A DNA stretch of 64,000 bases from Anthonomus grandis grandis (lineage: Eukaryota; Arthropoda; Insecta; Coleoptera; Curculionidae), in contig NC_065564.1 of NCBI RefSeq assembly GCF_022605725.1, positions 1,302,001-1,366,000 of the forward strand, written 5' to 3'. The notes under the pieces are model-generated. The model was not told the origin of the DNA and did not search any database. It was given only the letters and a program-made list of their open reading frames with translations. This document shows positions 12,300 through 22,620 of this stretch, in pieces. Both the position numbers and the translations under genes were made by a program. Position 1 is the stretch's first letter. The number at the start of each line of letters is the position of its first letter.

Positions 12300-13570
12300 A
12301 ATAATGGTCCAAGTAAAAGGGTCGTAACTACCCCAATTTTTGACCTAGGGGGATGTTTCTACCCTCGAATCCATCCTCAAGAATCCCTTTACACGGATCC
12401 GAAAGAATCGTGAGGATTTTTTAATTAGTTTTCAAGTTATGCCCAAAAGTGTCCCTTAAGGGCTACAAATTTTGATATTGCACCTCAATTTCGGTGGGTC
12501 TGGTACCTTGTCGGACAAAATCGCCTCTAACTCAAACATTTTTTGAGGTACAAAAATGCTTTTGGTACCAAATTGTTCGGAAATAAACGGGTTTTCTTTG
12601 AGTGAAACTCTTTTAAGAAAATTCCAATTTAAAGACGAGAAAAGTGAAAATTTATTGTAAGGCATAGGGAAAAAATGAGCTCCAACTAAAAGGGCCTTAA
12701 CTACCCCAATTTTTCACCCAGAGGAACGTTTCTACCCTCGGATCCATCCTCAGGAATCCCTTTGCACGAATCTGAAAGAATTGTGAGAAAATTTTAATTA
12801 GTTCCCAAGTTATGACCAAAAATGTCCCTCGAGGGCTACAAATTTTGGTATTGCACCTCAAATTTGGTGGGTCTGGTACCTTGTCGGACATAATCACCTC
12901 TAACTCAAACATTTTTTGAGGTACAAAAATGCTTTTGGTACCAAATTGTTCGGAAATAAACGAGTTTTCTTTGAGTGAAACTCTTTTTGAAAAATTCCAA
13001 TTTTTCTTGAAAATATGAACAAGAAAAGTGAACTTCTATTTTAAGGCTTAGGGAAAAAATCAGCCCCAACTAAAAGGGCCTTAACTACCCCAATTTTCCA
13101 CCCAGAGGGACGTTTCTACCCTCTAATGCATCCTCAGGAATCCCTTAACACGAATCTGAAAGAATTTTGAAAAAATTTTAATTAGTTCCCAAGTTATGCC
13201 CAAAAATGTCTCTTAAGGGGTCTAATTCTTAATATTGCACCTCAAATTCCGTCTTGTCGGACAAAATCACCTCTAACTCAAACATTTTTTGAGGTACAAA
13301 AATGCTTTTGGTACCAAATTGTTCGGAAATAAACGGGTTTTCTTTGAGTGAAACTCTTTTTAAAAAATTCTAATTTTTAGTGAAAATATGAACAAGAAAA
13401 GTGAACTTTTATTTTAAGGCTAGGGAAAAAATGAGCCCCAACTAAAAGGGCCTTAACTACCCCAATTTTCCACCCAGAGGGACGTTTCTACCCTCTAATC
13501 CATCCTCAGGAATCCCTTAACACGAATCTAAAAGAACCGCGAGGATATTTTAATTGGTTCCAAAGTTATG
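12300..13570. repeat. ~375-bp tandem repeat in carrier intron 3
   Basis: About 3.4 units with landmarks AACTAAAAGGGCCTTAACTA, CATCCTCAGGAATCCC and TGGTACCAAATTGTTCGG, spaced about 370-390 bp. The repeat fills most of the intron between exons 3 and 4 (12165-13689). Each unit has an AAGTTATG box. Short open frames within it (for example 12456-12665 on the minus strand) recur with the repeat and are not genes. Confidence 0.88.
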
Positions 13571-13689
13571 TCTCCATTCATCATAAAACAGTGCACATCT
13601 TATCTTATCCAGTATAACTAATATCGCTGTCTCTCTTGCTCTGACGGTACCCAAGTTTACATTGTAAAATGGTTCCGAATGGTACTCAC

Positions 13690-13886
13690 GCTACCGCTGA
13701 CGGCCCCCGCTATAAAAGTCTGCATCAAAGTGGGATTTTTGGCCCCCATGAATTCCTTCGTCGCTTCGTAACTCATCCAATAGATGGCGGAGAAGGGCAC
13801 GTCTCGCAGCAGGGTGGGGGTGATGCCTCTCCAAAGCCCCTTCACCCCGTCGGTCCTCACTAAGTTTTTCAGGGCCTCCCTCAGTT
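13690..13886 (-). CDS. SLC25A39/40-like mitochondrial carrier, exon 3
   Basis: A 197-bp exon coding the end of repeat two and the start of repeat three. It reads ELREALKNLVRTDGVKGLWR, then GITPTLLRDVPFSAIYWMSY, then EATKEFMGAKNPTLMQTFIA and GAVSGS. The RDVPFSAIYW stretch is very characteristic of SLC25A39/40. The acceptor ATCGTAG precedes 13886 and a consensus GTGAGT donor follows 13690. Phases (2 entering bases, 0 leaving) agree with exons 2 and 4. Frames on the opposite strand and in another minus frame overlap it but are shadows. Confidence 0.93.
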
Positions 13887-13910
13887 CTACGATGTTTATT
13901 CAATTGTTTA

Positions 13911-15555
13911 ATTACCTTTTTTTGTTTTTCAATTTTTTTAGATCCTAAGTACAAAAACGCCCATAATTCCCTCAAAAACTGTCCAAATTTACTCAAACTT
14001 GTACCAAATTATTAAGAAAACTCCAATTTATTATAAAAATAATATTTCAAGTCAATTTTCTTAATAAGAAATTTTTTACACGGAGTCAAAGTTGATGGTA
14101 TCAATTTTTCAATTTTTTTGGACCCTAAGTACAAAAACTCCCATAACTCCCTCAAAAACTGTCCAAATTTGTCCAAACTTGCACCAAATTATTAATAAAA
14201 CTTCAATTTATTATAAAAATAATATTTCAAGTCAATTTTCTTAATAAGAAATTTTTTACACGGAGTCAAAGTTGATGGTACCAATTTTTCAATTTTTTTG
14301 GACCCTAAGTACAAAAACGCCCATAACTCCCTCAAAAACTGTCCAAATTTGTCCAAACTTGCATTAAATTATTAAGAAAACTCCAATTTATTATAAAAAT
14401 AATATTTCAAGTCAATTTTCTTAATAAGAATTTTTTTACAGGGAGTCAAAGTTGATGGTACCAATTTTTCAATTTTTTTGGACCCTAAGTACAAAAACGC
14501 CCATAACTCTCTCAAAAATGGTCCAAATTTGTCCAAACTTGCACCAAATTATTAAGAAAACTCCAATTTATTATAAAATAATATTTCAAGTCAATTTTCT
14601 TAATAAGAAATTTTGTACACGGAGTCAAAGTTGATGGTAACAATCTTTCAATTTTTTTGGACCCTAAGTACAAAAATGCCCATATCTCCCTCAAAAACTG
14701 TCCAAATTTGTCCAAACTTGCACCAAATTATTAAAAAAACTTCAATTTATTTGAAAAACAATATTTCAAGTCAATTTTCTTAATAAGAAATTTTTTACAG
14801 GGAGTCAAAGTTGATGGTACCAATTTTTCACTTTTTTTGGACCTTAAGTACAAAAATGCCCATAACTCCCTCAAAAACTGTCCAAATTTGTCCAAACTTG
14901 CACCAAATTATTAAGAAAACTCCAATTTATTATAAAAATATTATTTCAAGTCAATTTTCTTAATAAGAAATTTTTTACACGGAGTCAAAGTTGATGGTAC
15001 CAATTTTTCAATTTTTTTGGACCCTAAGTACAAAAACTCCCATAACTCCCTCAAAAATGGTCCAAATTTGTCCAAACTTGCACCAAATTATTAAGAAAAC
15101 TCCAATTTATTATAAAAATAATATTTCAAGTCAATTTTATTAATAAGAAATTTTTTACACGGAGTCAAAGTTGATGGTACCAATTTTTCAATTTTTTTGG
15201 ACCCTAAGTACAAAAACGCTCATATCTCCCTCAAAAATGGTCCAAATTGACTCAAACTTTTACCAAATTATTAAGAAAACTCCAATTTATTATAAAAATA
15301 TTATTTCAAGTCAATTTTCTTAATAAGAAATTTTTTACACGGAGTCAAAGTTGATGGTACCAATTTTTCAATTTTTTTGGACCCTAAGTACAAAAACGCC
15401 CATATCTCCCTCAAAAATGGTCCAAATTTACTCAAACTTTTAGCAAATTATTAAAAAAGCTCCAATTTATTTAAAAAACAACATTTCAACTAAATTTTCC
15501 TAATAACAAACTTTTTACGGCAAGTCAAACTTGACAGTACCAATAATTTTTCAAA
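13911..15555. repeat. ~180-bp satellite array in carrier intron 2
   Basis: About nine units with landmarks TTTGGACCCTAAGTACAAAA, CCATAACTCCCTC, CAAATTATTAAGAAAACTCC and TTTTTTACACGGAGTCAAAG, spaced 179-181 bp. It is the same subfamily as the arrays at 24786-26534 and 27303-28305 and a sister of 8568-11535. The array fills almost the whole intron between exons 2 and 3. Confidence 0.93.
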
Positions 15556-15567
15556 CATCTTTCTTAC

Positions 15568-16029
15568 CTAAATTACTCAACTTCTGCGACTGCATCTTGG
15601 TCCGGATAAGTTCCAGGGGGCTCACCAGAGTGACGGAGACCACACGGGCCGTCGCCCCGGACACCAACGGGATCCAATAGGGCTGCTTCGCCCCCTCCCC
15701 GAACATTTTCCCCGAATTGTACCACGACTTCAGCCTGATCCGCAACTGTTCGTAGGTGACGAAGTAGCAAATGGTGGCGGGTATGGCCAGCACCAGGGTG
15801 GGACTCAGGCCGCTCCACAACGAACCGATGCCCTCCGAACGGCCGATTTGCACGAAAGCGTCCAGGGTACCGTTGAATTGGGTGGGGGGGGTCTTGTACC
15901 ACGGGTTCCTCGGATCTGTAGGTTGACAACTGCAAATGTGGTCCATCAAACTGCTACAGTATAAGTAGCAGTTGGTCGGGACCTGCTGTTGTGACTGCAG
16001 TCTTATTTTGATTACGTCCAGGGGGGTCA
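15568..16029 (-). CDS. SLC25A39/40-like mitochondrial carrier, exon 2 (repeats one and two, Cys-rich loop)
   Basis: A 462-bp exon. It starts in the first signature (PLDVIKIRLQ) and then has the matrix loop with cysteines at residues 60, 64, 72 and 74 of the assembled protein (NCYLYC, then MDHICSC). In SLC25A39 a four-cysteine cluster in this loop is reported to sense glutathione through an iron-sulfur centre, so its presence here supports the subfamily call. Next come GTLDAFVQIGRSEGIGSLWS and GLSPTLVLAIPATICYFVTY, then repeat two with PLELIRTKMQ. The acceptor CCCTTAG and donor GTAAGA are visible. The intron phase makes residue 40 Met (A|TG). Confidence 0.94.
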
Positions 16030-16059
16030 CTAAGGGGGGAGAGCGAGTGTTAGTTGGTT

Positions 16060-16745
16060 TTTTACTTACTCGGCATGATTTCCAAGAAATTGGATAAAAA
16101 AGTTTCTATGCAAGGGATTTTCATGATTTATTTAATGGAAGTTAAAGAATATTCCAAGGAAACTTTTAAAAGAAAAATCAACCCGATCGGAGCAGTAGGA
16201 GTGGAGTTATGACCGAAGTTATGTGGGACCCTCTGTCCCCTCGGAGATGACTTTTAAAAACATGCATAAAAAAGCTTCTACTGCACGGATTTTCATAATT
16301 TTTACACTAAAAGCTTCAGAACACTTCAAAGAAACTTTTAAAACAAAAATCAAGAAGATCTGAGTAATAGAAGTGAAGTTATGACCCAAGTTACCTAAGG
16401 CCCTCTTGCCTCTCGGACACAATTTCCAAAAACATGCATAAATAATCTTCTACTCTAAGGATTTTAATGAGTTTTACACCAAAAGCTTCAGAACACTCCA
16501 AAGAAACTTTTAAAACGAAAATCAACAAGCTCTGACTACTACAAGTGAAGTTATGACCCAAGTTACCTAAGGCCCTCTTGCCCCTCGGACACAATTTCCA
16601 AAAACATGCATAAATAAGCTTCTACCGCATGGATTTTCATGATTTGTACACCAAAAGCTTCAGAACACTCCAAATAACGTTTTAAAACAAAAACCAACCC
16701 GATCTAAGCACTTGAAACGCAATTATCACTCAAATTACTCAAAAC
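16060..16745. repeat. ~172-bp tandem repeat in carrier intron 1
   Basis: About four units with landmarks GAAGTTATGACCCAAGTTAC, GGATTTTCATGA or a close variant, and CCAAAAACATGCATAAA, spaced about 171-172 bp. It fills the intron between exons 1 and 2. A related 1.5-unit copy lies in Shaker at 47885-48150. Confidence 0.88.
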
Positions 16746-16760
16746 ATGACCTCGACTTAC

Positions 16761-16878
16761 TGATCAGTGAGGTGAGTAGGGCGCCGGTACAAGAGGCCGC
16801 CGCCTGTTGCCCGGGGGTAATTCGATACTTCGGGTCGTCGTAGTCGATCACCTGGGGCTCCTCCATGTTGTCAGTCAT
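16761..16878 (-). CDS. SLC25A39/40-like mitochondrial carrier, exon 1 (N-terminus)
   Basis: A 118-bp coding part of the first exon: MTDNMEEPQVIDYDDPKYRI then TPGQQAAASCTGALLTSLI. The TPGQQAAASCTGALLTSL stretch is the start of the first transmembrane helix of SLC25A39/40 proteins. The donor is ATCA|GTAAGT. I chose the ATG at 16876-16878 because it is the first in frame after an upstream stop. A second in-frame Met five residues on (MEEPQV) is an alternative. The exon was too short to stand out as an open frame. Confidence 0.88.
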
Positions 16879-16889
16879 GATTTCCGCAT
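16875..16889 (-). promoter_or_regulatory. Four-codon upstream ORF overlapping the carrier start codon
   Basis: Upstream of the carrier ATG the minus strand reads ATGCGGAAATCATGACTG. This gives an upstream ORF (M-R-K-S-stop) whose TGA overlaps the main ATG in the form ATGA. If both are in the mRNA 5' leader, ribosomes would have to reinitiate, or use the Met five codons downstream. Whether the transcript includes this ATG depends on the unmapped start site. Confidence 0.5.
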
Positions 16890-17085
16890 TAAAATCGACG
16901 ATTTTCCGCGGAAAAACTGGCGTCGAGTGGATTTAATTTTGTTTTTTTTTCAGGTTAAGTTCAATAGTGACAATTGACGTTTGTCAACGGTTAGGGATGG
17001 GCCCGTAGTAGGGATGGGTGGAACGCGCGGTTGCACGACTTATCCAGAGAGGGCGCGTTAAGAAAAGTTTAATTTGTTGTTAAAA
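16890..17085 (-). promoter_or_regulatory. Probable promoter and 5' leader of the carrier gene
   Basis: A ~200-bp non-repetitive stretch lies between the first coding exon and the next satellite array, so the promoter should be here. It contains a TGTCA-flanked palindrome-like stretch near 16963-16982 (GTGACAATTGACGTTTGTCA) and GC-rich pieces near 17020-17060. No convincing TATA box or initiator could be fixed by eye. Confidence 0.4.
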
Positions 17086-17089
17086 TGAT

Positions 17090-18985
17090 GTTTTAAATCG
17101 ATATTTTTGTTATTTTATTAGTTTTAAAATATTCTAAGTCATAATTCTTAATAGGGAATTTCTTACAGGCTCTCAAAGATGATGGTCAAAATTTTCTCAA
17201 TTTTTTTGACACCCTGTACAAAAACCTTTATAATTTCCTCAAAAATAGTCCAAATTAGTCCAATGTTGCTTCAATTTCTTTGGAAAACTTCAGTTTTTAT
17301 TTGAAAAGAGATTCCAAGTCAATATTGTTAATAGGAAATTTTTTACAGGCTCTTAAAGATGATGGTAAAAATGTTCTCAATTTTTTGACACCCTGTACAA
17401 AAACCTCCATAATTTCCTCAAAAATAGTCCAAATTAGTCCAATGTTGCTTCAATTTCTTTGGAAAACTTCAGTTTTTATTTGAAAAGAGATTCCAAGTCA
17501 ATATTGTTAATAGGAAATTTTTTACAGGCTCTTAAAGATGATGGTAAAAATGTTCTCAATTTTTTGACACCCTGTACAAAAACCTCCATAATTTCCTCAA
17601 AAATAGTCCAAATTAGTCCAAAGTTGCTTCAGTTTCATTGGAAAACTTCAGTTTTTATTTTAAAAGAGATTCCAAGTCAATATTCTTAATAGAGAATTTC
17701 TTACAGGCTCTCAAAGATGATGGTAAAATTTTTTCTAATTTTTTTGACACCCTGTACAAAAACCTCCATAATTTCCTCAAAAATAGTCCAAATTAGTCCA
17801 AAGTTGCTTCAGGTTCTTTGGAAAACTTCAGTTTTTATTTTAAAAGAGATTTCAAGTCAATATTGTTATTAGGGAATTTCTTACAGGCTCTCAAAGATTA
17901 TGGTAAAAATTTTCTCAATTTTTTTGACGCCCTGTACAAAAACCTTGATAATTTCCTCAAAAAGAGTCCAAATTAGTCCAAAGTTGCCTCAGTTTCATTG
18001 GAAAACTTCAGTTTTTATTTTAAAAGAGATTCCAAGTCAATATTGTTAATAGGGAATTTCTTACAGGCTCTCAAAGATGATGGTAAAAATTTTCTCAATT
18101 TTTTTGACACCCTGTACAAAAACCTCCATAATTTCCTTAAAAATAGTCCAAATTAGTCCAAAGTTGTTTCAGTTTCTTTGGAAAACTTCATTTTTTATTT
18201 TAAAAGAGATTCCAAGTCAATATTCTTAATAGGGAATTTCTTACAGGCTCTCAAAGATGATGGTAAAAATTTTCTTAATTTTTTTGACACCCTGTACAAA
18301 AACCTCCATAATTTCCTCAAAAATAGTCCAAATTAGTCCAAAGTTGTTTCAGTTTCTTTGGAAAACTTCATTTTTTATTTTAAAAGAGATTCCAAGTCAA
18401 TATTCTTAATAGGGAATTTCTTACAGGCTCTCAAAGATGATGATAAACATTTTCTCAATTTTTTTGACACCCTGTACAAAAACCTCCATAATTTCCTCAA
18501 AAATAGTCCAAATTAGTTTAAAGTTGCTTCAGTTTCTTTGGAAAACTTCAGTTTTTATTTTACAAGAGATTCCAAGTCAATATTGTTGATAGGAAATTTC
18601 TTACAGGCTCTCAAAGATGATGGTAAAAATTTTCTCAATTTTTTTGACACCCTGTACAAAAACCTTTATAATTTCCTCAAAAATGGTCCAAATTAGTCCA
18701 AAGTTGCTTCAGTTTCTTTGGAAAGCTTCAGTTTTTATTTTAAAACAGATTCCAAGTCAATATTGTTAATAGGGAATTTCTTACAGGCTCTCAAAGATGA
18801 TGGTAAAAATTTTCTCAATTTTTTTGACACCCTGTACAAAAACCTCCATAATTTCCTCAAAAATAGTCCAAATTTATTCAAAAATACCTCAAATTGTTTG
18901 GAAAACCTCAGTTTCTATTTTAAAATTTACATTAAGTCAATATTCTTATTAGGGAATTTTTTACAGGTTGCCAAAGTTCTTATTA
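17090..18985. repeat. ~180-bp satellite array upstream of the carrier gene
   Basis: About ten units with landmarks TTTGACACCCTGTACAAAAA, CCATAATTTCCTCAAAAATA, TGGAAAACTTCAGTTTTTAT and TTACAGGCTCTCAAAGATGA, spaced 178-180 bp. It is the same superfamily as the arrays in the carrier introns but a separate subfamily with high internal similarity. Open frames such as those beginning at 17280, 17459 and 18718 are repeat-derived. Confidence 0.93.
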
Positions 18986-18989
18986 AGAC

Positions 18990-19800
18990 TGAAAGGACTT
19001 AAGGCACAAAACAATGAAACATCCTTCTGAAATAGGAATGTCGTATATTAATCAACATTTATAAAATATTTTAAATTGTAACAAACATGACTAGATCCAT
19101 ACAGATTCAAAATATAAATTAATTAAATTAAACTTATGTGGTGGTTTGTTTGTTTGTTTTTCTCTTCTGTCTGTTATTATTATTATTATTATTATTATAT
19201 CGACAACGAATCCGGGGGCGTCAGATCAAAAAAAGAAAAAAAACAAATGCCGCCCGCGGATTCGTTTGTTTTCATTTGAAAAAAAAAAAACAAAAATTAA
19301 CCGAAAATTGATTTTTTAAATCGTGTCTTGCGGGTTTCATACATCACAAAAACAAAAAACAACAAAAACCGAAAAAATTATTGTTCGGGTTGTTTTTTTT
19401 TCATATTTTCTTTATTATTTTTTTTGTTTTTTGATTATTTGATTATCTACACAATTAATATGATTACAGCGGTTTCGTTTTTATTTAATTAAAATTGCGA
19501 GGGCGGCTTTTCGGCCTTAGTACGGTCCTTAAATAACAAAAGAAAAACCTAAACTCACACGATATGACACGCACGTCCTATGATATGAAGACACTAAATC
19601 AACTGTCGTTCGATTTAAAGCCTGCAGTGTAAACCCGCTCAAATAATGCACAAATGACCCCGTTTACTCCAAGAGGCTTTAAAACGAACCCTATTATAAG
19701 ATGATATGTTCATTCACAGTCCTCTCACGGTAATTATTAATTAATTGAGAAAAAAAGGGAGGCGGTTATATAGGTGCGTTATTGCACTAATAAATGCCTA
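18990..19800. other. Non-repetitive AT-rich spacer
   Basis: No exon was recognised. It contains an (ATT)n microsatellite at about 19172-19200, several A- and T-runs, and runs of AATTAA. It lies downstream of Shaker on the minus strand and upstream of the carrier. A distal Shaker 3' untranslated segment or plain intergenic DNA would both fit. Confidence 0.5.
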
Positions 19801-22620
19801 AACTGGGTGGGAGTTATGGCAATTTAACTCAAAGGAGATTTATTTGACTCCCTGGTCAGCTAGAAGATACATCTTTGAACTTTGAAGGGTTGAAAAGGGT
19901 GGAAATTCAAGGAAACCAAGGAAGTAAGCTATATAGCTGTATAGCCACAGTATTTCCTTATAAGAAGCCATTTATTTCATCTAGATATGTAGAATTGACT
20001 TAAAGTTATGAGACTTTAATTATAGAGAAGCTTATGAGATGGCGAACATTTTTCTAATTTTTTGGACATCCTGTACTAAAATGTCAATAATTTCTTCAAA
20101 AATGGTCCAAATTCGCTTTAAGTTGTCTTAATTTGTTAGGAAAACTTCAATTTATATTTTAAAAGACATTCCAAATCAATATTTTAAATAAGGAATTTTT
20201 TACAGGCTGTCAAATATGATGGTGTAATTTTTTTCATTTTCTTGGACACCCTGTACAAAAACCTCCATAATTTCCTCAAAAATGGTCCAAATTTGTTCAA
20301 AGTTGTCTTAGTTTGTTTGAAAAACTTCAGTTTATATTTTAAAAAATAGTCCAAGTCAATATTCTAAAAAATTAATTTTTTACAGGCTGTCAAATATGAT
20401 GGTGTAAATTTTTTCGATTTCTTGGACACCCTGTACAAAAACCTCCATAATTTCCTCAAAAATTGTCAAAATTTCTTCAAAGTTGTCTGAATTTGTTTGG
20501 AAAACTTCAGTTTATATTTTAAAAAACATTTCAAGTCAATATTCTAAAAAATTATTTTTTTACAGGCTGTCAAAGATGATGGCGAAAATTGACCAAATTT
20601 TGTGGACACCCTGTACAAAAACCTCCATAATTTCCTCAAAAATTGTCCAAATTTGTTCAAAGTTATCTTAGTTTCTTTGGAAAACTTCAGTTTATATTTT
20701 AAAAAACATTCCAAGTCAATATTCTGAAAAATTAATTTTTTACACGCTGTCAAAGATGATGGCGAAAACTGACCAAATTTTTTGGACACCCTGTACAAAA
20801 ACCTCCATAATTTCCTCAAAAATAGTCCAAATTTATTTAAGGTTACCTCAATTCGTTTAGAAATCCTTTTGTTTTACTTTAAAGAACAATCCAAGTCAAT
20901 ATTTCTAATGGGGAATTTTTTATAAGCTCTCAAAGATTAAGTCAAAAATAATGGGTAAAAGGGGTAGAAATTGAAGGGAATTAAGGAAGTAAGTTATATA
21001 GTTGTATAGCCACATTATTTTCCTACTAGAGGCTGTTTGTTTGATTAAAATATCTCAAAGTGAGTCAAAGTTATGGTAATTTAACTCAAAGGAGATTTAT
21101 TTGAGTCCATGGTCAGTTAGAAGATACATCTTTGAACTTTGAAGGGATGAAAATGGTGGAAATTCAAGGAAATTAAGGAAGTAAGCTATATAGCTGTATA
21201 GCTACAGTATTTCCCTATAAGAAGCGATTTATTTCATCTAGATATGTAAAATTTACTTAAAGTTATGAGACTTTAATTATAGAGAAGCTTATGAGATGGC
21301 GAACATTTTTCCAATTTTTTGAACATCCTGTACTAAAACGTCCATAATCTCCTCAAAAATGGTCCAAATTCACTTTAAGTTGTCCTATTTTATTAGGAAA
21401 ACTTCAATTTATATTCTAAAAGACATTCCAAATCAATACTTTAAATAAGGAATTTTTTACAGGCAGTCAAATATGATGGTGTAAATTTTTTCAATTACTT
21501 GGACACCCTGTACAAAAACCTTCATAATTTCCTCAAAAATGGTCCAAATTTGTTCAAAGTGACCTTATTTTGTTTGGAAAACTTCAGTTTATATTTTAAA
21601 AAACATTCCAAGTCAATATTCTAAAAAATTAATTTTTTACAAGCTGTCAAAGATGATGGTGAAAATTGACCAAATTTTGTGGACACCCTGTACAAAAACC
21701 TCCATAATTTCCTCAAAAATGGTCCAAATTTGTTTAAAGTGACCTTGTTTTGTTTGGAAAGCTTCAGTTTATATTTTAAAAAACATTTCAAGTCAATATT
21801 CTAAAAAAATAATTTTTTACAGGCTGTCAAAGATGATGGTGAAAATTGACCAAATTTTTAGGACATCCAGTACAAAAACCTCCATAATTTCCTCAAAAAT
21901 TGTCCAAATTTGTTTAAGGTTACCTAAATTCGTTTAGAAATCTTTTTGTTTTAATTTAAAGAACAATCCAAGTCAATATTTCTAATGGGGAATTTTTTTA
22001 CAAGCTCTCAAAGATTAAGTCAAGAATAATGGGTAAAAGGGGTAGAAATTTAAGGAAATTAGGGAAGTAAGCTATATAGTTGTATAGCCACATTATTTTC
22101 CTACTAGAGGCTGTTTATTTCATTAAAATATCTTAAAGTGAGTCAAAGTTATAGTAATTTAACTCAGAGAGGGTTTATTTGAGAATTCGAGTCCCTGGTC
22201 GGTCTGAATACAAATTCTTGTAATTTGAAAGGGTGAAAAGGGTGGAAACTCAGGAAATTTAAGAAATTCAGTTGCATAGCTGTATAGCTACACTAGTTTC
22301 CTACTAGAGGCTTTTTATTTCATTAAAATATCTCAAACTGAGTCAAAGTTATAGTAATTTAACTCAGAGAGGATTTATTTGAGAATTCGGGTCCCTGGTC
22401 GGTCTGAATAAAAATTCTTAAAGTTTGAAGGGGTTAAAAGTGTGGAAACTCAGGAAATTTAAGAAATTAAGCTACATAGCTCTATAGCTATACCATTTCC
22501 CTATAAGAAACCATTTATTTCATTTAAATGCTTGAAACTACCTAGAAGTTATAGAACTTTAATTAAGGAAAGGTTTATTGGAGAATTCACGTCCCTGATC
22601 GATGTAAATACGCAAAATGC
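19800..22620. repeat. Composite satellite: ~190-bp host repeat with inserted ~180-bp arrays
   Basis: The host unit is marked by AGTTATGGCAATTTAACTCA or a close variant at about 19813, 21070, 22147 and 22338, and by TATATAGCTGTATAGC. The last two are only ~190 bp apart, which is the host period. The earlier intervals of 1257 and 1077 bp are longer because blocks of about five (20040-20940) and four (21295-22015) units of the CACCCTGTACAAAAACCTCC subfamily sit between host copies. The whole looks like a ~1.26-kb composite unit duplicated once with loss of one inner monomer. Confidence 0.85.

Larger units (their letters stand above)
11735..16889 (-). other. Mitochondrial carrier gene (SLC25A39/40 type), whole locus
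   Basis: Five coding exons on the minus strand join in frame to 377 codons plus stop: 16761-16878, 15568-16029, 13690-13886, 12080-12164 and 11735-12006. Exon lengths 118, 462, 197, 85 and 272 sum to 1134, divisible by three, and every junction has GT and AG ends. The product has three Solcar repeats with the signatures PLDVIK, PLELIR and PFDVVK. SLC25A39/40 proteins carry glutathione into the mitochondrial matrix, and the Drosophila relative is Shawn. Introns 1, 2 and 3 carry three different tandem repeats. Confidence 0.93.

Noticed and set aside
13669..13996. Overlapping frames across carrier exon 3 on both strands
   Set aside because: They are shadows of the real exon in other frames. The true frame gives the conserved carrier motifs and matches phase with exons 2 and 4.
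17280..20819. Short frames in the 180-bp arrays (60-95 codons)
   Set aside because: They recur at the monomer period and are by-products of repeat sequence.
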